Source: JBCCAG01 sp050330955
GTDB taxonomy: Bacteria > Cyanobacteriota > Cyanobacteriia > CAKZMO01
Reading direction: 5' to 3'
DNA length: 64,000 bases
Assembly: GCA_050330955.1 (NCBI GenBank)
Contig: JBHJHJ010000022.1
Location: forward strand, 1 to 64,000
The translations under genes and the position numbers were made by a program. The notes under the pieces were generated by a model, which worked only from the letters and a program-made list of their open reading frames with translations, ran no database searches and was not told where the DNA came from. Positions 25,287 through 34,610 of this stretch are shown in pieces. Each line of letters opens with the position of its first letter. Position 1 is the first letter of the stretch.

Positions 25287-26405
25287 ATGAACACTGGAAT
25301 CGACTTGCAGGCCAGCTTTATCCAACTTCTAACTCAGCTTGGTCTTCCGCCTGGTGTAGCCAAAACAGCTTGGCTGCCGCTACCTATGCTGATTGTGCTG
25401 GTGGGGGCAACGGTGGGCGTCTTGGTCTCGACCTGGCTGGAGCGAAAGGTGTCCGCCGCCGTTCAGCAGCGTATTGGCCCAGAATATGCGGGTCCGATGG
25501 GGCTGCTGATTCCCGTCGCCGATGGTCTCAAGCTACTCGTCAAAGAAGATATCCTACCGGCTAAGGCCGACCCAATTCTCTATACGATGGGGCCGGTTTT
25601 GGTGGTGGTGCCCGTATTTCTGTCCTACATGATCATTCCGTTCGGGCAGAATTTGATGATCAGTAACCTCGGCGTGGGCATTTTCCTGTGGATTGCCCTC
25701 TCTAGCATTGCGCCGATTGGGCTGCTGATGGCGGGCTATTCTTCCAACAATAAGTATTCGCTACTGGGGGGGTTGCGGGCCGCAGCTCAATCCATTAGCT
25801 ACGAAATTCCCCTGGCGCTGGCGGTGCTCGCCGTTGTGATGATGTCCAACTCACTCAGCACGGTTGACATCGTTAACCAGCAGGCGGGCTACGGTGTTTT
25901 GAGCTGGAACGTCTGGCGTCAGCCGGTTGGGTTCGTCATTTTCGTGGTTGCAGCCCTGGCAGAGTGCGAACGCCTGCCATTTGACCTCCCTGAGGCCGAG
26001 GAGGAGCTGGTGGCAGGCTACCAGACCGAGTACGCGGGCATGCGGTTTGGCCTGTTTTACCTGGGCTCCTACGTTAACCTGGTATTGTCGGCGCTGTTTG
26101 TGTCGGTGCTTTACTTGGGGGGCTGGAGCTTTCCTGTGCCCGTAGAGGCGATCGCTGGCTGGCTTGGCATCAGTGAGACCACGCCGTGGCTTCAGGTATT
26201 GACGGGCGCCTTGGGGATTGTGATGACCGTGCTCAAAGCCTACCTGCTGGTCTTTTTCGCGGTTTTGCTCCGCTGGACGGTGCCCCGCGTACGCATTGAC
26301 CAGCTCCTCGACCTTGGCTGGAAATTCCTGCTGCCCGTGGCCCTAGCTAACCTACTGCTCACAGCGGCGCTCAAGCTCTCATTTCCGTTTGCTTTCGGGG
26401 GATAG
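25287..26405 (+). CDS. ndhA: NDH-1 subunit NdhA
   Basis: The ATG at 25287 gives 372 residues, the family length, starting MNTGIDLQASFIQLL. The longer frame from 25191 adds 32 residues not seen in the family. Eight or so membrane helices are visible. The conserved loops ERKVSAAVQQRIGPEYAGPMG, LKLLVKEDILPAKAD and ECERLPFDLPEAEEELVAGY form the quinone-site floor. It is the NuoH homologue of the thylakoid NAD(P)H-plastoquinone oxidoreductase used in respiration and cyclic electron flow. It is first gene of ndhA-I-G-E. Confidence 0.96.
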   Translation: MNTGIDLQASFIQLLTQLGLPPGVAKTAWLPLPMLIVLVGATVGVLVSTWLERKVSAAVQQRIGPEYAGPMGLLIPVADGLKLLVKEDILPAKADPILYTMGPVLVVVPVFLSYMIIPFGQNLMISNLGVGIFLWIALSSIAPIGLLMAGYSSNNKYSLLGGLRAAAQSISYEIPLALAVLAVVMMSNSLSTVDIVNQQAGYGVLSWNVWRQPVGFVIFVVAALAECERLPFDLPEAEEELVAGYQTEYAGMRFGLFYLGSYVNLVLSALFVSVLYLGGWSFPVPVEAIAGWLGISETTPWLQVLTGALGIVMTVLKAYLLVFFAVLLRWTVPRVRIDQLLDLGWKFLLPVALANLLLTAALKLSFPFAFGG

Positions 26406-26522
26406 CAGCATGGTTACCCCAGATCGCTGCCTGATCTATTGACCGCGCTCAATTTAACTTGTCCCATCTCGATCGTCAGCGTCTGAGTTTGTCCTGTCGT
26501 CGTAATTACACCGCTTAACAAG

Positions 26523-27146
26523 ATGCTTAATTTTTTAAAGCAAATTGGTGACTACACTAAGGGGGCTGCTGAGGCGGCTCGCTACATTGGTCAGGGGCTT
26601 TCAGTCACCTTCGACCATCTGCAGCGTCGCCCCGTCACTGTTCAGTATCCCTACGAAAAACTTATTCCCTCAGAGCGCTATCGCGGTCGTATCCACTTCG
26701 AATTTGACAAGTGTATCGCCTGCGAAGTCTGCGTTAGGGTCTGCCCTATCAACCTACCCGTGGTGGATTGGGAGTTTAATAAAGAGGCCAAGAAAAAGAA
26801 CCTCAAGCACTACAGCATTGATTTTGGGGTCTGCATCTTTTGCGGCAACTGCGTCGAGTACTGTCCGACTAATTGCCTGTCCATGACGGAAGAGTATGAG
26901 CTAGCCTCCTACGATCGCCACGAGCTTAATTACGACAACGTGGCCCTAGGGCGCTTGCCCTACAAGGTCACGCAAGACGATATGGTGACGCCGCTGCGGG
27001 AGTTTGCCTACTTACCCAAGGGCGTAATGAATCCCCACGGTCTCGCCCCAGGGTCTCGCCGGTCTGGTAAGCTTCCAGAGGAAATCCTTGAGGAACTGGA
27101 TTCCGAGCAGGATGACCAAAATGCAGAAACCGTGAATAGCAACTAG
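26523..27146 (+). CDS. ndhI: NDH-1 subunit NdhI, 2x[4Fe-4S]
   Basis: The 207-residue peripheral subunit has two ferredoxin-type clusters: CIACEVCVRVCP (Cys 64, 67, 70, 74) and CIFCGNCVEYCP (Cys 104, 107, 110, 114). Each set also has a fourth ligand feeding the other cluster in the usual way. It passes electrons towards plastoquinone, sitting on NdhA. The C-terminal 50 residues are a hydrophilic cyanobacterial extension. It starts 117 bp after ndhA and ends 14 bp before ndhG. Confidence 0.96.
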   Translation: MLNFLKQIGDYTKGAAEAARYIGQGLSVTFDHLQRRPVTVQYPYEKLIPSERYRGRIHFEFDKCIACEVCVRVCPINLPVVDWEFNKEAKKKNLKHYSIDFGVCIFCGNCVEYCPTNCLSMTEEYELASYDRHELNYDNVALGRLPYKVTQDDMVTPLREFAYLPKGVMNPHGLAPGSRRSGKLPEEILEELDSEQDDQNAETVNSN

Positions 27147-27160
27147 GGAGATCGTCAATC

Positions 27161-27766
27161 GTGAATTTAGCAGAAGGGGTCCAGCTCGTTTCCCTAATTA
27201 TTCTGGGGGCGATGATGCTGGCATCGGCGCTAGGCGTGGTCTTGCTGGCAAACATTGTATACTCGGCATTCTTGCTGGGTGGCGTGTTCATCAGCATGTC
27301 GGGGATGTACATTCTCCTCAACGCGGGTTTTGTCGCTGCTGCACAAATTTTGATCTATGTTGGGGCCGTTAACGTCCTGATTCTGTTTGGAATCATGCTG
27401 GTGAGCAAAGAAGAGCCCCCTGCAAGCGATCGCGCCTGGATTGGCAAGCTTGCGACTGCTGGGGTGTGCCTTGGACTATTTGCGCTGCTGGCTGCTATGG
27501 TCATCGCCACGCCTTGGTCCCTTTCTTTGGCGCCTGCGGCTGGCGAGAGCGCTACGGTGGAAATTGGCAAGCATCTATTCACCGATTTTCTCCTGCCCTT
27601 TGAGCTGGCCTCTGTGCTGCTGCTGATGGCGCTGATTGGCGCGATCGTTCTGGCTCGCCGAGAGCTGCTGCCGGATGAGCAGCCGGAGGACACAGTGCTG
27701 ACCCTGCCTGAGCGTCCTCGGTTTGTGGCTGCCGCTAAGGCACTTTCCGAGCAGGCTCAGCGCTGA
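27161..27766 (+). CDS. ndhG: NDH-1 subunit NdhG
   Basis: The 201-residue membrane protein starts with a GTG at 27161, with AGGGAG at 27145-27150 as its ribosome-binding site. Five membrane helices are visible, with the NuoJ-type motif VLLANIVYSAFLLGGVF and QILIYVGAVNVLILFGIML. It is part of the proton-pumping arm. The C-terminal 30 residues are hydrophilic. It lies 14 bp after ndhI and 53 bp before ndhE. Confidence 0.95.
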   Translation: MNLAEGVQLVSLIILGAMMLASALGVVLLANIVYSAFLLGGVFISMSGMYILLNAGFVAAAQILIYVGAVNVLILFGIMLVSKEEPPASDRAWIGKLATAGVCLGLFALLAAMVIATPWSLSLAPAAGESATVEIGKHLFTDFLLPFELASVLLLMALIGAIVLARRELLPDEQPEDTVLTLPERPRFVAAAKALSEQAQR

Positions 27767-27819
27767 GCGGTGCCTGCTGTGAGCGTTTCGTATTTGCTTA
27801 AATTTAACGGTATAGAGTC

Positions 27820-28125
27820 ATGCAGCTAGAATATTATCTACTCTTAGCCGCTGCGCTATTTTGCATCGGCATCTATGGCTTGGTTACGAGCCGTAACGCC
27901 ATTCGCGTGCTGATGTCCATTGAGCTTCTGTTGAATGCCGTCAACCTTAACCTGTTGGCCTTCTCCAACTACCTTGACCCTGCTGGGATCAAGGGCCAGG
28001 TGTTCGGAGTCTTTATTATCACTATCGCCGCCGCCGAGTCGGCGGTGGGTTTGGCTATCGTGCTCGCCATCTATCGCAACCGCAATACGGTGGATATGGA
28101 TCAGTTCAACCTGCTGAAGTGGTAA
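27820..28125 (+). CDS. ndhE: NDH-1 subunit NdhE
   Basis: The 101-residue protein has three membrane helices, the NuoK length. Family motifs are GIYGLVTSRNAIRVLMSIEL (18-37) with the buried Glu, NLNLLAFSNYLDP, and AAAESAVGLAIVLAIYRN with the second Glu. It forms part of the proton channel between NdhG and the NdhB/D/F antiporter-like subunits. It ends only 4 bp before the NAD kinase gene. Confidence 0.96.
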   Translation: MQLEYYLLLAAALFCIGIYGLVTSRNAIRVLMSIELLLNAVNLNLLAFSNYLDPAGIKGQVFGVFIITIAAAESAVGLAIVLAIYRNRNTVDMDQFNLLKW

Positions 28126-28129
28126 GCCT

Positions 28130-29050
28130 GTGGATCTCAACCAGGTTATCATTGCCCATAAAGCCGCCGATGCCCTGAGTCGCCAGTGGGCTGAAACCTG
28201 TGCTAAACAGCTCGAGCGTCGCGGAACCCATGTGCTGATGGGTCCTAGTGGCCCTAAAGACAATCCCTATCCTGTTTTCTTGTCCTCTGCCATGCAGCCC
28301 ATCGATCTGGCTGTGGTTCTGGGGGGAGACGGCACGGCATTGGCAGCGGCGCGGCACCTGGCTCCTGAGGGTATTCCGATTCTTGCCGTCAATGCGGGCG
28401 GCCACTTAGGCTTTTTAACCGAAGCTTTAGACGACTTCCAAAACTCTGAGCAGGTTTGGGATCGCTTGAGCGAGGACCGCTACGCGGTGGAGCGGCGGAT
28501 GATGCTGCAGGCCGCGACCTTTGAGGGCGATCGCCTCGACTCTGAGATTATGAGCGATCGCTTTTTGGCCCTCAATGAAATGTGCGTCAAGCCAGCCTCG
28601 GCTGACCGGATGATTACCTCAGTTCTTGAGCTGGAAATTGACGGCGAGGTGGTCGATCAGTACCAGGGAGACGGGCTGATTGTGGCGACGCCAACGGGCT
28701 CAACCTGCTATACGGTTGCGGCCAGCGGTCCCATTGTTCACTCCGGCATGGATGCCTTGACCATCACCCCCATCTGCCCCCTGAGCCTATCAAGCCGGCC
28801 TATCGTGATCCCTCCGGGCTGCGTGGTCAGCGTTTGGCCTCTAGCAGACCATGACCTTTCCACTAAGCTCTGGATGGACGGCGTCCTTGCCACATCGATT
28901 TGGCCGGGGCAGCGGGTCGACATTCGAAGAGCAGATTGCTCGGCCCACTTCATTATCTTGCGTGAAAACCATTCTTACTACCAGACTCTGCAGGAAAAGC
29001 TCCAGTGGGCGGGGGCTCGCATTCGCTACAGCAACAACTATCGCAACTAG
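28130..29050 (+). CDS. nadK: NAD kinase
   Basis: The 306-residue protein starts at a GTG (28130). It has the GGDG motif in VVLGGDGTALAAARHL (65-68), NAGGHLGFLTE, LALNEMCV and the second signature GDGLIVATPTGSTCYTVAA. It phosphorylates NAD+ to NADP+ with ATP. The 4-bp gap from ndhE suggests translation coupling with the NDH-1 operon, linking NADP supply to the complex that oxidises reduced pyridine nucleotide or ferredoxin. Cyanobacteria often carry two NAD kinases; this looks like the GTG-started longer form. Confidence 0.94.
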   Translation: MDLNQVIIAHKAADALSRQWAETCAKQLERRGTHVLMGPSGPKDNPYPVFLSSAMQPIDLAVVLGGDGTALAAARHLAPEGIPILAVNAGGHLGFLTEALDDFQNSEQVWDRLSEDRYAVERRMMLQAATFEGDRLDSEIMSDRFLALNEMCVKPASADRMITSVLELEIDGEVVDQYQGDGLIVATPTGSTCYTVAASGPIVHSGMDALTITPICPLSLSSRPIVIPPGCVVSVWPLADHDLSTKLWMDGVLATSIWPGQRVDIRRADCSAHFIILRENHSYYQTLQEKLQWAGARIRYSNNYRN

Positions 29051-29564
29051 CCTACAGGTTTGAGTAGGAGCCATACTGCAGGTCATTTAATGTGATGCAA
29101 ATCGCAGGGTTAGTGTAATTTACTGCAGATCAGGACTAGTGGTTTTGTGGTTACATGTTGCGTGACAGGGGGCATCCGGTTCTGACCCACTAAAGTGCGA
29201 TTTACTGCATTGCTTTTCATCTCATTAGCGACTAGTTTACAGATACATCAGGGTGTAAGTACGTAATCGAAAGATTAACGTTTCTGGGTCTATGTGAAGG
29301 CGAACGACGCTTTAAGCGCATCAGGTTCACGTTTGACCATCGCTCAGCCTTAAAAGTTTTGTCACATTTAGTACCCTCACTGCGTGCTCACAGCACTTGA
29401 CGAGGGCTATGAGCTGCCTCTTAGCAACTGCACTTCGCTGTGCTGGTTTCTGGGCTATGGATGGCGGAGGTTACTTTTGACATGAGCGATGGAGCGAGCT
29501 GTAGCTGGATGTGTTTAGACCAGCCGTCACGGTTAGTACGACTTTGTAACACTCGGAGCATTCT
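29051..29564. other. Intergenic, 514 bp, with a structured hairpin
   Basis: No gene was found. The motif TTTACTGCA occurs twice (near 29119 and 29203). At 29374-29406 the arms CCCTC/GAGGG and GTGCT/AGCAC form a 33-nt hairpin with a symmetric 5x5 internal loop and a 3-nt apical loop, with no T-run. It could be part of the leader of the zinc-ribbon gene at 29565 or a processed RNA. Confidence 0.45.
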
Positions 29565-29780
29565 ATGCCATCTTCCACTGCGACTGCACCCATCAACCCT
29601 ACCGCCACTCAATGCCCTAAATGCGGCAAGCTTTCGATCGTTGCGCAGCCTGACAATTCGTATCGATGCTTGAGCTGCGATTTCCACCGAGACTTCTCAA
29701 AAGATAAGAAGAAAGAAAAGAAATCCGGCGGGCTGCTGGCAATCCTTGTCGCGGTAGTGACCCTGCTGCTGCTGCTCTAG
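29565..29780 (+). CDS. Small zinc-ribbon protein with C-terminal membrane anchor
   Basis: The 71-residue protein has a zinc ribbon, CPKCGK (Cys 18, 21) and CLSCDF (Cys 36, 39). A Lys-rich stretch DKKKEKKSGG follows, then a single hydrophobic tail GLLAILVAVVTLLLLL reaching the C-terminus. It looks like a tail-anchored membrane protein with its metal site in the cytoplasm. The function is unknown. It converges on fni with 53 bp between the stops. Confidence 0.75.
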   Translation: MPSSTATAPINPTATQCPKCGKLSIVAQPDNSYRCLSCDFHRDFSKDKKKEKKSGGLLAILVAVVTLLLLL

Positions 29781-29833
29781 GTTAGCCGAGACCCTAACCG
29801 GGGCTTTGGACCTGGCGAAATTACGATCGCAGC

Positions 29834-30937
29834 CTAATGTAGCGCGGTCAAGACGCCGGGTCGCCTCAGGTCCTCCAAGTTCCGACTGCCGGTGCAAAAG
29901 AGCGCGGTCTTCAGCTCGGCCACCAGCGTATCAGTGAGCTCGTCTAGGTCTTCAATCGAAGCTGCTGCAGCCTGCAGGAATGGAAACGCCATCCCCGCTA
30001 GGTCAGCGCCCAGGGCGATCGCCGTTGCCGCATCTAAACCGTTTCTCAAGCCTCCCGAAGCGATGAGCGGCACCTCAGGGGCAATGGCCCTAGCCTGTAC
30101 AATGCATTCTGCTGTTGGAATACCCCAGTTGGCGAAGGTCGCACCCAGCCGCCGCTGCTTGACATCCTGGGCCCGCTCGCGCTCGACCTGGGCCCAGGAT
30201 GTTCCCCCCGAACCGGCGACGTCTACGGCCCTGACGCCAGCCTCCATTAGCCGCTGGACCATAGCGCCTGAAATCCCGTTGCCCACTTCCTTGGCCACCA
30301 CGGGAACGGGCAGCTGATGGCAGAGGGATGCGATCTTCTCTAACAGGCCAGAAAAGTTGGTGTCTCCTCGGGACTGGACGCACTCCTGAAGCGGGTTGAG
30401 GTGCAGAATTAGGGCGTCTGCGCCCAACCAATCTATGACCCGCAGGCACTCGTCTAAGCCATAGTCGTAGTTGAGCTGCACCGCTCCAAGGTTGGCCAGC
30501 AGCAAAACATCCGGTGCGTAGTCCCGCACTGAGAAGGTGGATGCCACTGTGGGGTTCTCGATGGCAACGCGCTGCGATCCCACCCCCATAGCAATGCCGT
30601 ACTGCTGAGCGGCGATCGCCAGCCGCTGATTGATCACGCGGGCCTGTTCTGTGCCCCCCGTCATCGAAGAAATCAGCAGGGGAGCCTGGAGACGCTTGCC
30701 TAAAAACCGGGTCGAGACATCAATTTCCTTCCAGTCCAGCTCAGGTAGGCAGCAGTGGGTAAACTGATAGCGCTCTAGCCCGGTCGTCTGACGAAACTGA
30801 ACATCCTCATCTAGGCAGATGCGAATGTGGTCGGCCTTGCGGGCCTGAGTTGAGTGGGCCTGAGTCGAGACTGGAGCCGCTGCGCCTAAGGGCGAGGGCG
30901 GGCCAAGGGCAGAAGCGGGGTTGGTATTGGGGGCCAC
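29834..30937 (-). CDS. fni: Type 2 isopentenyl-diphosphate isomerase
   Basis: The 367-residue TIM-barrel flavoprotein begins (after a 33-residue Pro/Ala-rich extension) with RKADHIRICLDEDVQF. Family motifs are LLISSMTGGTEQA, MGVGSQRVAIENP, LHLNPLQECVQSRGDTNF, VVAKEVGNGISG and DVAGSGGTSWAQVE. It interconverts IPP and DMAPP using reduced FMN, supplying carotenoid, chlorophyll and quinone tails from the MEP pathway. Most cyanobacteria use this isomerase type. It lies 55 bp after pyrR on the same strand. Confidence 0.95.
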   Translation of the reverse strand: MAPNTNPASALGPPSPLGAAAPVSTQAHSTQARKADHIRICLDEDVQFRQTTGLERYQFTHCCLPELDWKEIDVSTRFLGKRLQAPLLISSMTGGTEQARVINQRLAIAAQQYGIAMGVGSQRVAIENPTVASTFSVRDYAPDVLLLANLGAVQLNYDYGLDECLRVIDWLGADALILHLNPLQECVQSRGDTNFSGLLEKIASLCHQLPVPVVAKEVGNGISGAMVQRLMEAGVRAVDVAGSGGTSWAQVERERAQDVKQRRLGATFANWGIPTAECIVQARAIAPEVPLIASGGLRNGLDAATAIALGADLAGMAFPFLQAAAASIEDLDELTDTLVAELKTALFCTGSRNLEDLRRPGVLTALH

Positions 30938-30992
30938 AGGTGTTCTCTAACGGTTTAGCATCAATCTATCACTCAAATCATCACCGAGGCCC

Positions 30993-31538
30993 TCACTCAG
31001 CTCGCTTAATCAGTTCTACGCCATCTCGCCCGTCCACCGCCTGCAGATTAACTTTAATGCCTTCTTCCTTAGAGGTCGGCAGCTGCTTGCCCGTAAAATC
31101 CGGGTGGATAGGCAGCTCGCGATGTCCCACGCGGTCAATCAAAACGGCGAGGCGAATTACCTTTGGCCTGCCGTAATCCGTTACAGCATTGAGCGCGGCT
31201 CGAATTGTGCGGCCTTTATGGATCACATCGTCAACCAGCACCAGCGCTTTTCCTGAAAGGTCGAAGGATATTTTTGTTTTGGCCGGGGTCCGCAGCTTAA
31301 TCTTGTTGAGATCATCCCGGTACAATGTAATATCAAGGGCGCCCACCGGCACGCTGATATCTTCCAGAGCTTCAATCTGCTGCGCCAGCAGATGGGCCAC
31401 AGGTACCCCACGGGTGTAGATGCCTAGCAGCGCAAGCGTCTGTAGATCCCGAGTTTGCTCGATAATCTCTGATGCCAGCCGCGTAATCGTTCGCCGCAGT
31501 GCCTCAGCCGATAAAATTTCAACGGGGTTCGAAGACAT
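30993..31538 (-). CDS. pyrR: PyrR pyrimidine regulator / uracil phosphoribosyltransferase
   Basis: The ATG at 31538 gives 181 residues (MSSNPVEILSAEALRRTITR), the family size. The longer frame to 31622 would overlap the divergent gene and is unlikely. The PRPP-binding loop is ALVLVDDVIHKGRTIRAAL, preceded by GIYTRGVPVAHLLAQQIEAL; SFDLSGK and GRPKVIRLAVLIDR also fit. In many bacteria PyrR binds pyr mRNA to control attenuation and has UPRTase activity. No pyr biosynthetic gene is nearby, so the regulatory role is untested here. Confidence 0.92.
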   Translation of the reverse strand: MSSNPVEILSAEALRRTITRLASEIIEQTRDLQTLALLGIYTRGVPVAHLLAQQIEALEDISVPVGALDITLYRDDLNKIKLRTPAKTKISFDLSGKALVLVDDVIHKGRTIRAALNAVTDYGRPKVIRLAVLIDRVGHRELPIHPDFTGKQLPTSKEEGIKVNLQAVDGRDGVELIKRAE

Positions 31539-31610
31539 AGGGCCAACGCTAGCTCGGCGGGAACAGGCACGGTAGAAAAAATCGATATCGTGATATTGAG
31601 GTAGATCGAC

Positions 31611-32936
31611 ATGATAGAACATTCTGCTCGCTTGCTTAATGGTTTACCCAAGATAGGTTGGGGAGCCGCGATCGCCCTACTGGCGCTAGTGGCAGGCTGT
31701 CAGTCTACTGACAATAGCGCCAATCTAGACGGGGATACCCAGTCTGGAACCCAAGGCGCTGCCGCTGGCCCCCTAAAGATTGGCACGCTGCTGCCTATTA
31801 CTGGAGACCTCGCTCAGTACGGCGGACCAATGCAGGATAGCGCCAGCTTGCTGGTGGAAACCGTGAACGCCTGCGGCGGGGTTTTGGGCCAGCCCGTTGA
31901 AATAGTGTCAGAAGATAGCCAAACCGAGCCCTCTGCCGGCGCGTCAGCCATGACCAAGCTGGCTGAAGTGGACAACGTAGGTGGCGTCGTGGGCGCTGCC
32001 GCCAGCTCAATTTCCGGTGCCGCTGTCGACATCGCCGTGCGCAACAGCGTGGTGCAGATTTCCCCCGCTAGCACCAGCCCCGTGTTCACTGAGCGGGCTA
32101 AAAACGGCGACTTTAGCGGCTACTGGTTCCGCACAGCCCCTCCCGATACCTTTCAAGGCGACGCTCTGGCGCAGCTTGCTCGCGATCGCGGGTTCGATAC
32201 CGTTTCGATTTTGGCCATCAACAACGACTACGGCAACGGGCTGGTGGAGTCATTCTCCTCGGCATTTGAGGCCCAGGGCGGCACGGTTGCCAATGGGGCC
32301 CCCACCCTCTACACCCCGGATGCCGCGACGTTTGACTCCGAGGTAAGCGCAGCCTTCAGCGGCGAGCCCGACGCGCTGCTCCTCATTGCCTACCCCGAGA
32401 CGGGCAGCCTAATTCTCAAGTCTGCTTTTGAGCAGGGCGTGCTGGACGGGCCAATTCAGATTATGCTCACAGACGGCATGAAAGATGACGCGATCGCGGA
32501 GCTGGTGGGACAAACGGCTTCAGGAGAGTACATCGTCAGCGGCGCATTTGGCACTGCCCCCAGTTCGGAGGGCCCTGCCTTGGACCGCTTTGTCCAGCTT
32601 TACCAAGATAGCTTTAGCCGAGAGCCCAGCGTCTTCGACCCCAACACCTGGGATGCGGCAGCTTTGATTGTGCTGGCTGCAGAAGCGGCCCAATCTGGCA
32701 TGGGGAAAGATATTCAAGTCAACGTGTCTGAAGTGGCTAATGCCCCTGGTCAGCCCGTTTCAGACGTATGCGAAGGTCTAGCCCTGCTGCAGGAGGGCGA
32801 GGATATCGACTATCAGGGTGCCAGTGGGGTCGTCGATCTAGATGACCAAGGAGACGTCGTAGGGAGCTACGAGGTGTGGAGCATCGGCGCAGACGGGGGC
32901 ATTGAGGTGGAAGAGACTGTGACCGTCGGTGGATAG
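31611..32936 (+). CDS. Branched-chain amino-acid ABC transporter binding lipoprotein (LivK-like)
   Basis: The 441-residue protein has a signal peptide with a lipobox, LLALVAGCQS, so it is a lipid-anchored periplasmic protein. The mature part has the type I receptor fold: PLKIGTLLPITGDLAQYG, NACGGVLGQPVEIVSEDSQ, VGGVVGAAASSISGAAVDIA and SILAINNDYGNGLVESFSSA. Such proteins bind leucine/isoleucine/valine, other amino acids or urea. No permease or ATPase genes are adjacent. Upstream it is divergent with pyrR. Confidence 0.88.
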   Translation: MIEHSARLLNGLPKIGWGAAIALLALVAGCQSTDNSANLDGDTQSGTQGAAAGPLKIGTLLPITGDLAQYGGPMQDSASLLVETVNACGGVLGQPVEIVSEDSQTEPSAGASAMTKLAEVDNVGGVVGAAASSISGAAVDIAVRNSVVQISPASTSPVFTERAKNGDFSGYWFRTAPPDTFQGDALAQLARDRGFDTVSILAINNDYGNGLVESFSSAFEAQGGTVANGAPTLYTPDAATFDSEVSAAFSGEPDALLLIAYPETGSLILKSAFEQGVLDGPIQIMLTDGMKDDAIAELVGQTASGEYIVSGAFGTAPSSEGPALDRFVQLYQDSFSREPSVFDPNTWDAAALIVLAAEAAQSGMGKDIQVNVSEVANAPGQPVSDVCEGLALLQEGEDIDYQGASGVVDLDDQGDVVGSYEVWSIGADGGIEVEETVTVGG

Positions 32937-32999
32937 GGCTGCGGGAAACAGCTTTATTGGGAGGTATACTTCTAGGCCTGTACTGGCGAGGTTTTCAGG

Positions 33000-34559
33000 T
33001 TAAACCTCCAAGCTGAGCGGCAGCGTGACTATAAAACAGCTCCCTTGGTCAGGCGCGGACTGTACGGCAACGGTGCCCCCGTGCTCCTCCAAAATCCGCC
33101 GGGAAAGGTATAGTCCTAAACCGCTGCCGGCCCGGCGATCTTTGGTCTGGCGAAATCGGTCGAAGATCAGCTCTTGGTCCTCTTTTGCAATACCTGGACC
33201 CGTATCTATCACCTCAAGCACGATCTGTTTTGTATCAGGTAGCCGGAGTCGGACGCTCACCTGTCCCTCATCGGTAAACTTAATCGCATTGCTAACCAGG
33301 TTCACAATCACCCGGCGGATCTCGAGGCGATCGCCCCGCATCATTACCTTAAGCCCATCGGGGGTTTTCTCACCGCAGGCGCAATCGAAACTCAAGTCCA
33401 GCCGCTTCTCTACCGCGAGAGGCTGCAGCTCTTTGAGAATTTCTTCGACCATGGTGACGAGATTGAAAAGAGAGAATGTCAGTGTCTTCCGCCCAGCCTC
33501 ATATCGGTATACCTCTAGCAGGGTATTAACCATACTCAGCAGATTTTGATTGCTGCTAATCATCACGTCTAAGGCCTGATCTAAATCTTTGGATACTGGG
33601 CCAAACGTACCGTCATCGATCAAAGTCAGCATCCGGTCTGCCGCCACCAGGGGAGTACGCAAATCATGGGTCAGCCTGGAGACAAAATCTTCCCGTTGAG
33701 AGGCGATTTGGTCGCGCTCGTCGATCGTTTTCCGCAGCAGCTCATTTTGCTGAGCTAAGCGCTCTTCAACGCGCTTGCGCTCTGTAATGTCAATCACAAC
33801 GCCAGCCATACGAATCGGCTGATGCTGCGTATCGCGCTGAGCTTTGGCCCGGACGATGCAGTAGCGATGATCGCCAGCAGCCCGGCGCTGCAGCCGCAGT
33901 TCAAGGTCGAAGGGGGTGCTGCGCTCTAAATGAGCGGCGATTGACCGCTGAAATCGTCCGCGATCGCCCGCGTAAATTAAGTCGCAAAACTCCTCGAACG
34001 AGCCCTCAAACTCCTGACGCGACAGCCCCGCAATTTGAAACAGCCGCTCGTTGAAGTAGATGCGGTTGCGCACAAGGTCCCAGTCCCAGATGCCGTCGTT
34101 TGCCCCTTCTAGGACAAATCGGTAGCGCTCCTCGCTCTGGCGCAGCCGCTGATTTGCCAAAGCGGCCTCCACCTCAGCCCGATGGAGCCGAATGACGTTG
34201 TGTAAAATTTGCGATAGCGTCTTAGCCGAAAGGCGATCCTTCGAGAGATAGTCTGACGCACCGGCTTTCATCAGCTCAACGGCAATTTGATCGTCCCCTT
34301 GCCCGGTCAAGATGACGAGGGGTGTGCTAATCCCAGCATTGCGTAAGTCTTGGACCAAAATCATGCCGTCTTTGTCGGGCAGGCGATAGTCGATGAAGAT
34401 ACAGTCGTAGGCCGTCTCTTGCAGTGCCACGAGGGCCGTGGCGTAGTCCTGGGCCTCCTGCAGATCGGACAGTACATTGGCCTGTCGAAGCGCTCGACGT
34501 AAGGTCATGCGATCGACCTCATCGTCATCTACGACCAAAATTCTCAGTTGCTCTTCCAT
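33000..34559 (-). CDS. Sensor kinase REC-PAS-HisKA-HATPase
   Basis: The ATG at 34559 gives 519 residues (MEEQLRILVVDDDEVDRMT); a TTG 33 bp upstream is also open. The receiver (1-125) has Asp57 in FIDYRLPDKDG as phosphoacceptor. A PAS/PAC unit follows (about 145-262: RYRFVLEGANDGIWDWD to VIDITERKRVEER). The dimerisation box SRLTHDLRTPLVAADRM contains His298. The ATPase domain has NLVSNAIKFTDEG, DTGPGIAKED and GSGLGLYLSRRI. It is soluble. It is the third gene of a three-gene signalling run, 51 bp after the Rcp1-like regulator. Confidence 0.92.
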   Translation of the reverse strand: MEEQLRILVVDDDEVDRMTLRRALRQANVLSDLQEAQDYATALVALQETAYDCIFIDYRLPDKDGMILVQDLRNAGISTPLVILTGQGDDQIAVELMKAGASDYLSKDRLSAKTLSQILHNVIRLHRAEVEAALANQRLRQSEERYRFVLEGANDGIWDWDLVRNRIYFNERLFQIAGLSRQEFEGSFEEFCDLIYAGDRGRFQRSIAAHLERSTPFDLELRLQRRAAGDHRYCIVRAKAQRDTQHQPIRMAGVVIDITERKRVEERLAQQNELLRKTIDERDQIASQREDFVSRLTHDLRTPLVAADRMLTLIDDGTFGPVSKDLDQALDVMISSNQNLLSMVNTLLEVYRYEAGRKTLTFSLFNLVTMVEEILKELQPLAVEKRLDLSFDCACGEKTPDGLKVMMRGDRLEIRRVIVNLVSNAIKFTDEGQVSVRLRLPDTKQIVLEVIDTGPGIAKEDQELIFDRFRQTKDRRAGSGLGLYLSRRILEEHGGTVAVQSAPDQGSCFIVTLPLSLEV

Positions 34560-34610
34560 GGTCAACGATGGTGCAGTGAAGGATGGAGGCAAGGCCGAAC
34601 CTATGGATTA

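Noticed and set aside
30993..31622. Longer PyrR reading with 28 extra residues
   Set aside because: It would overlap the divergent binding-protein gene, and the family begins at the internal Met at 31538.
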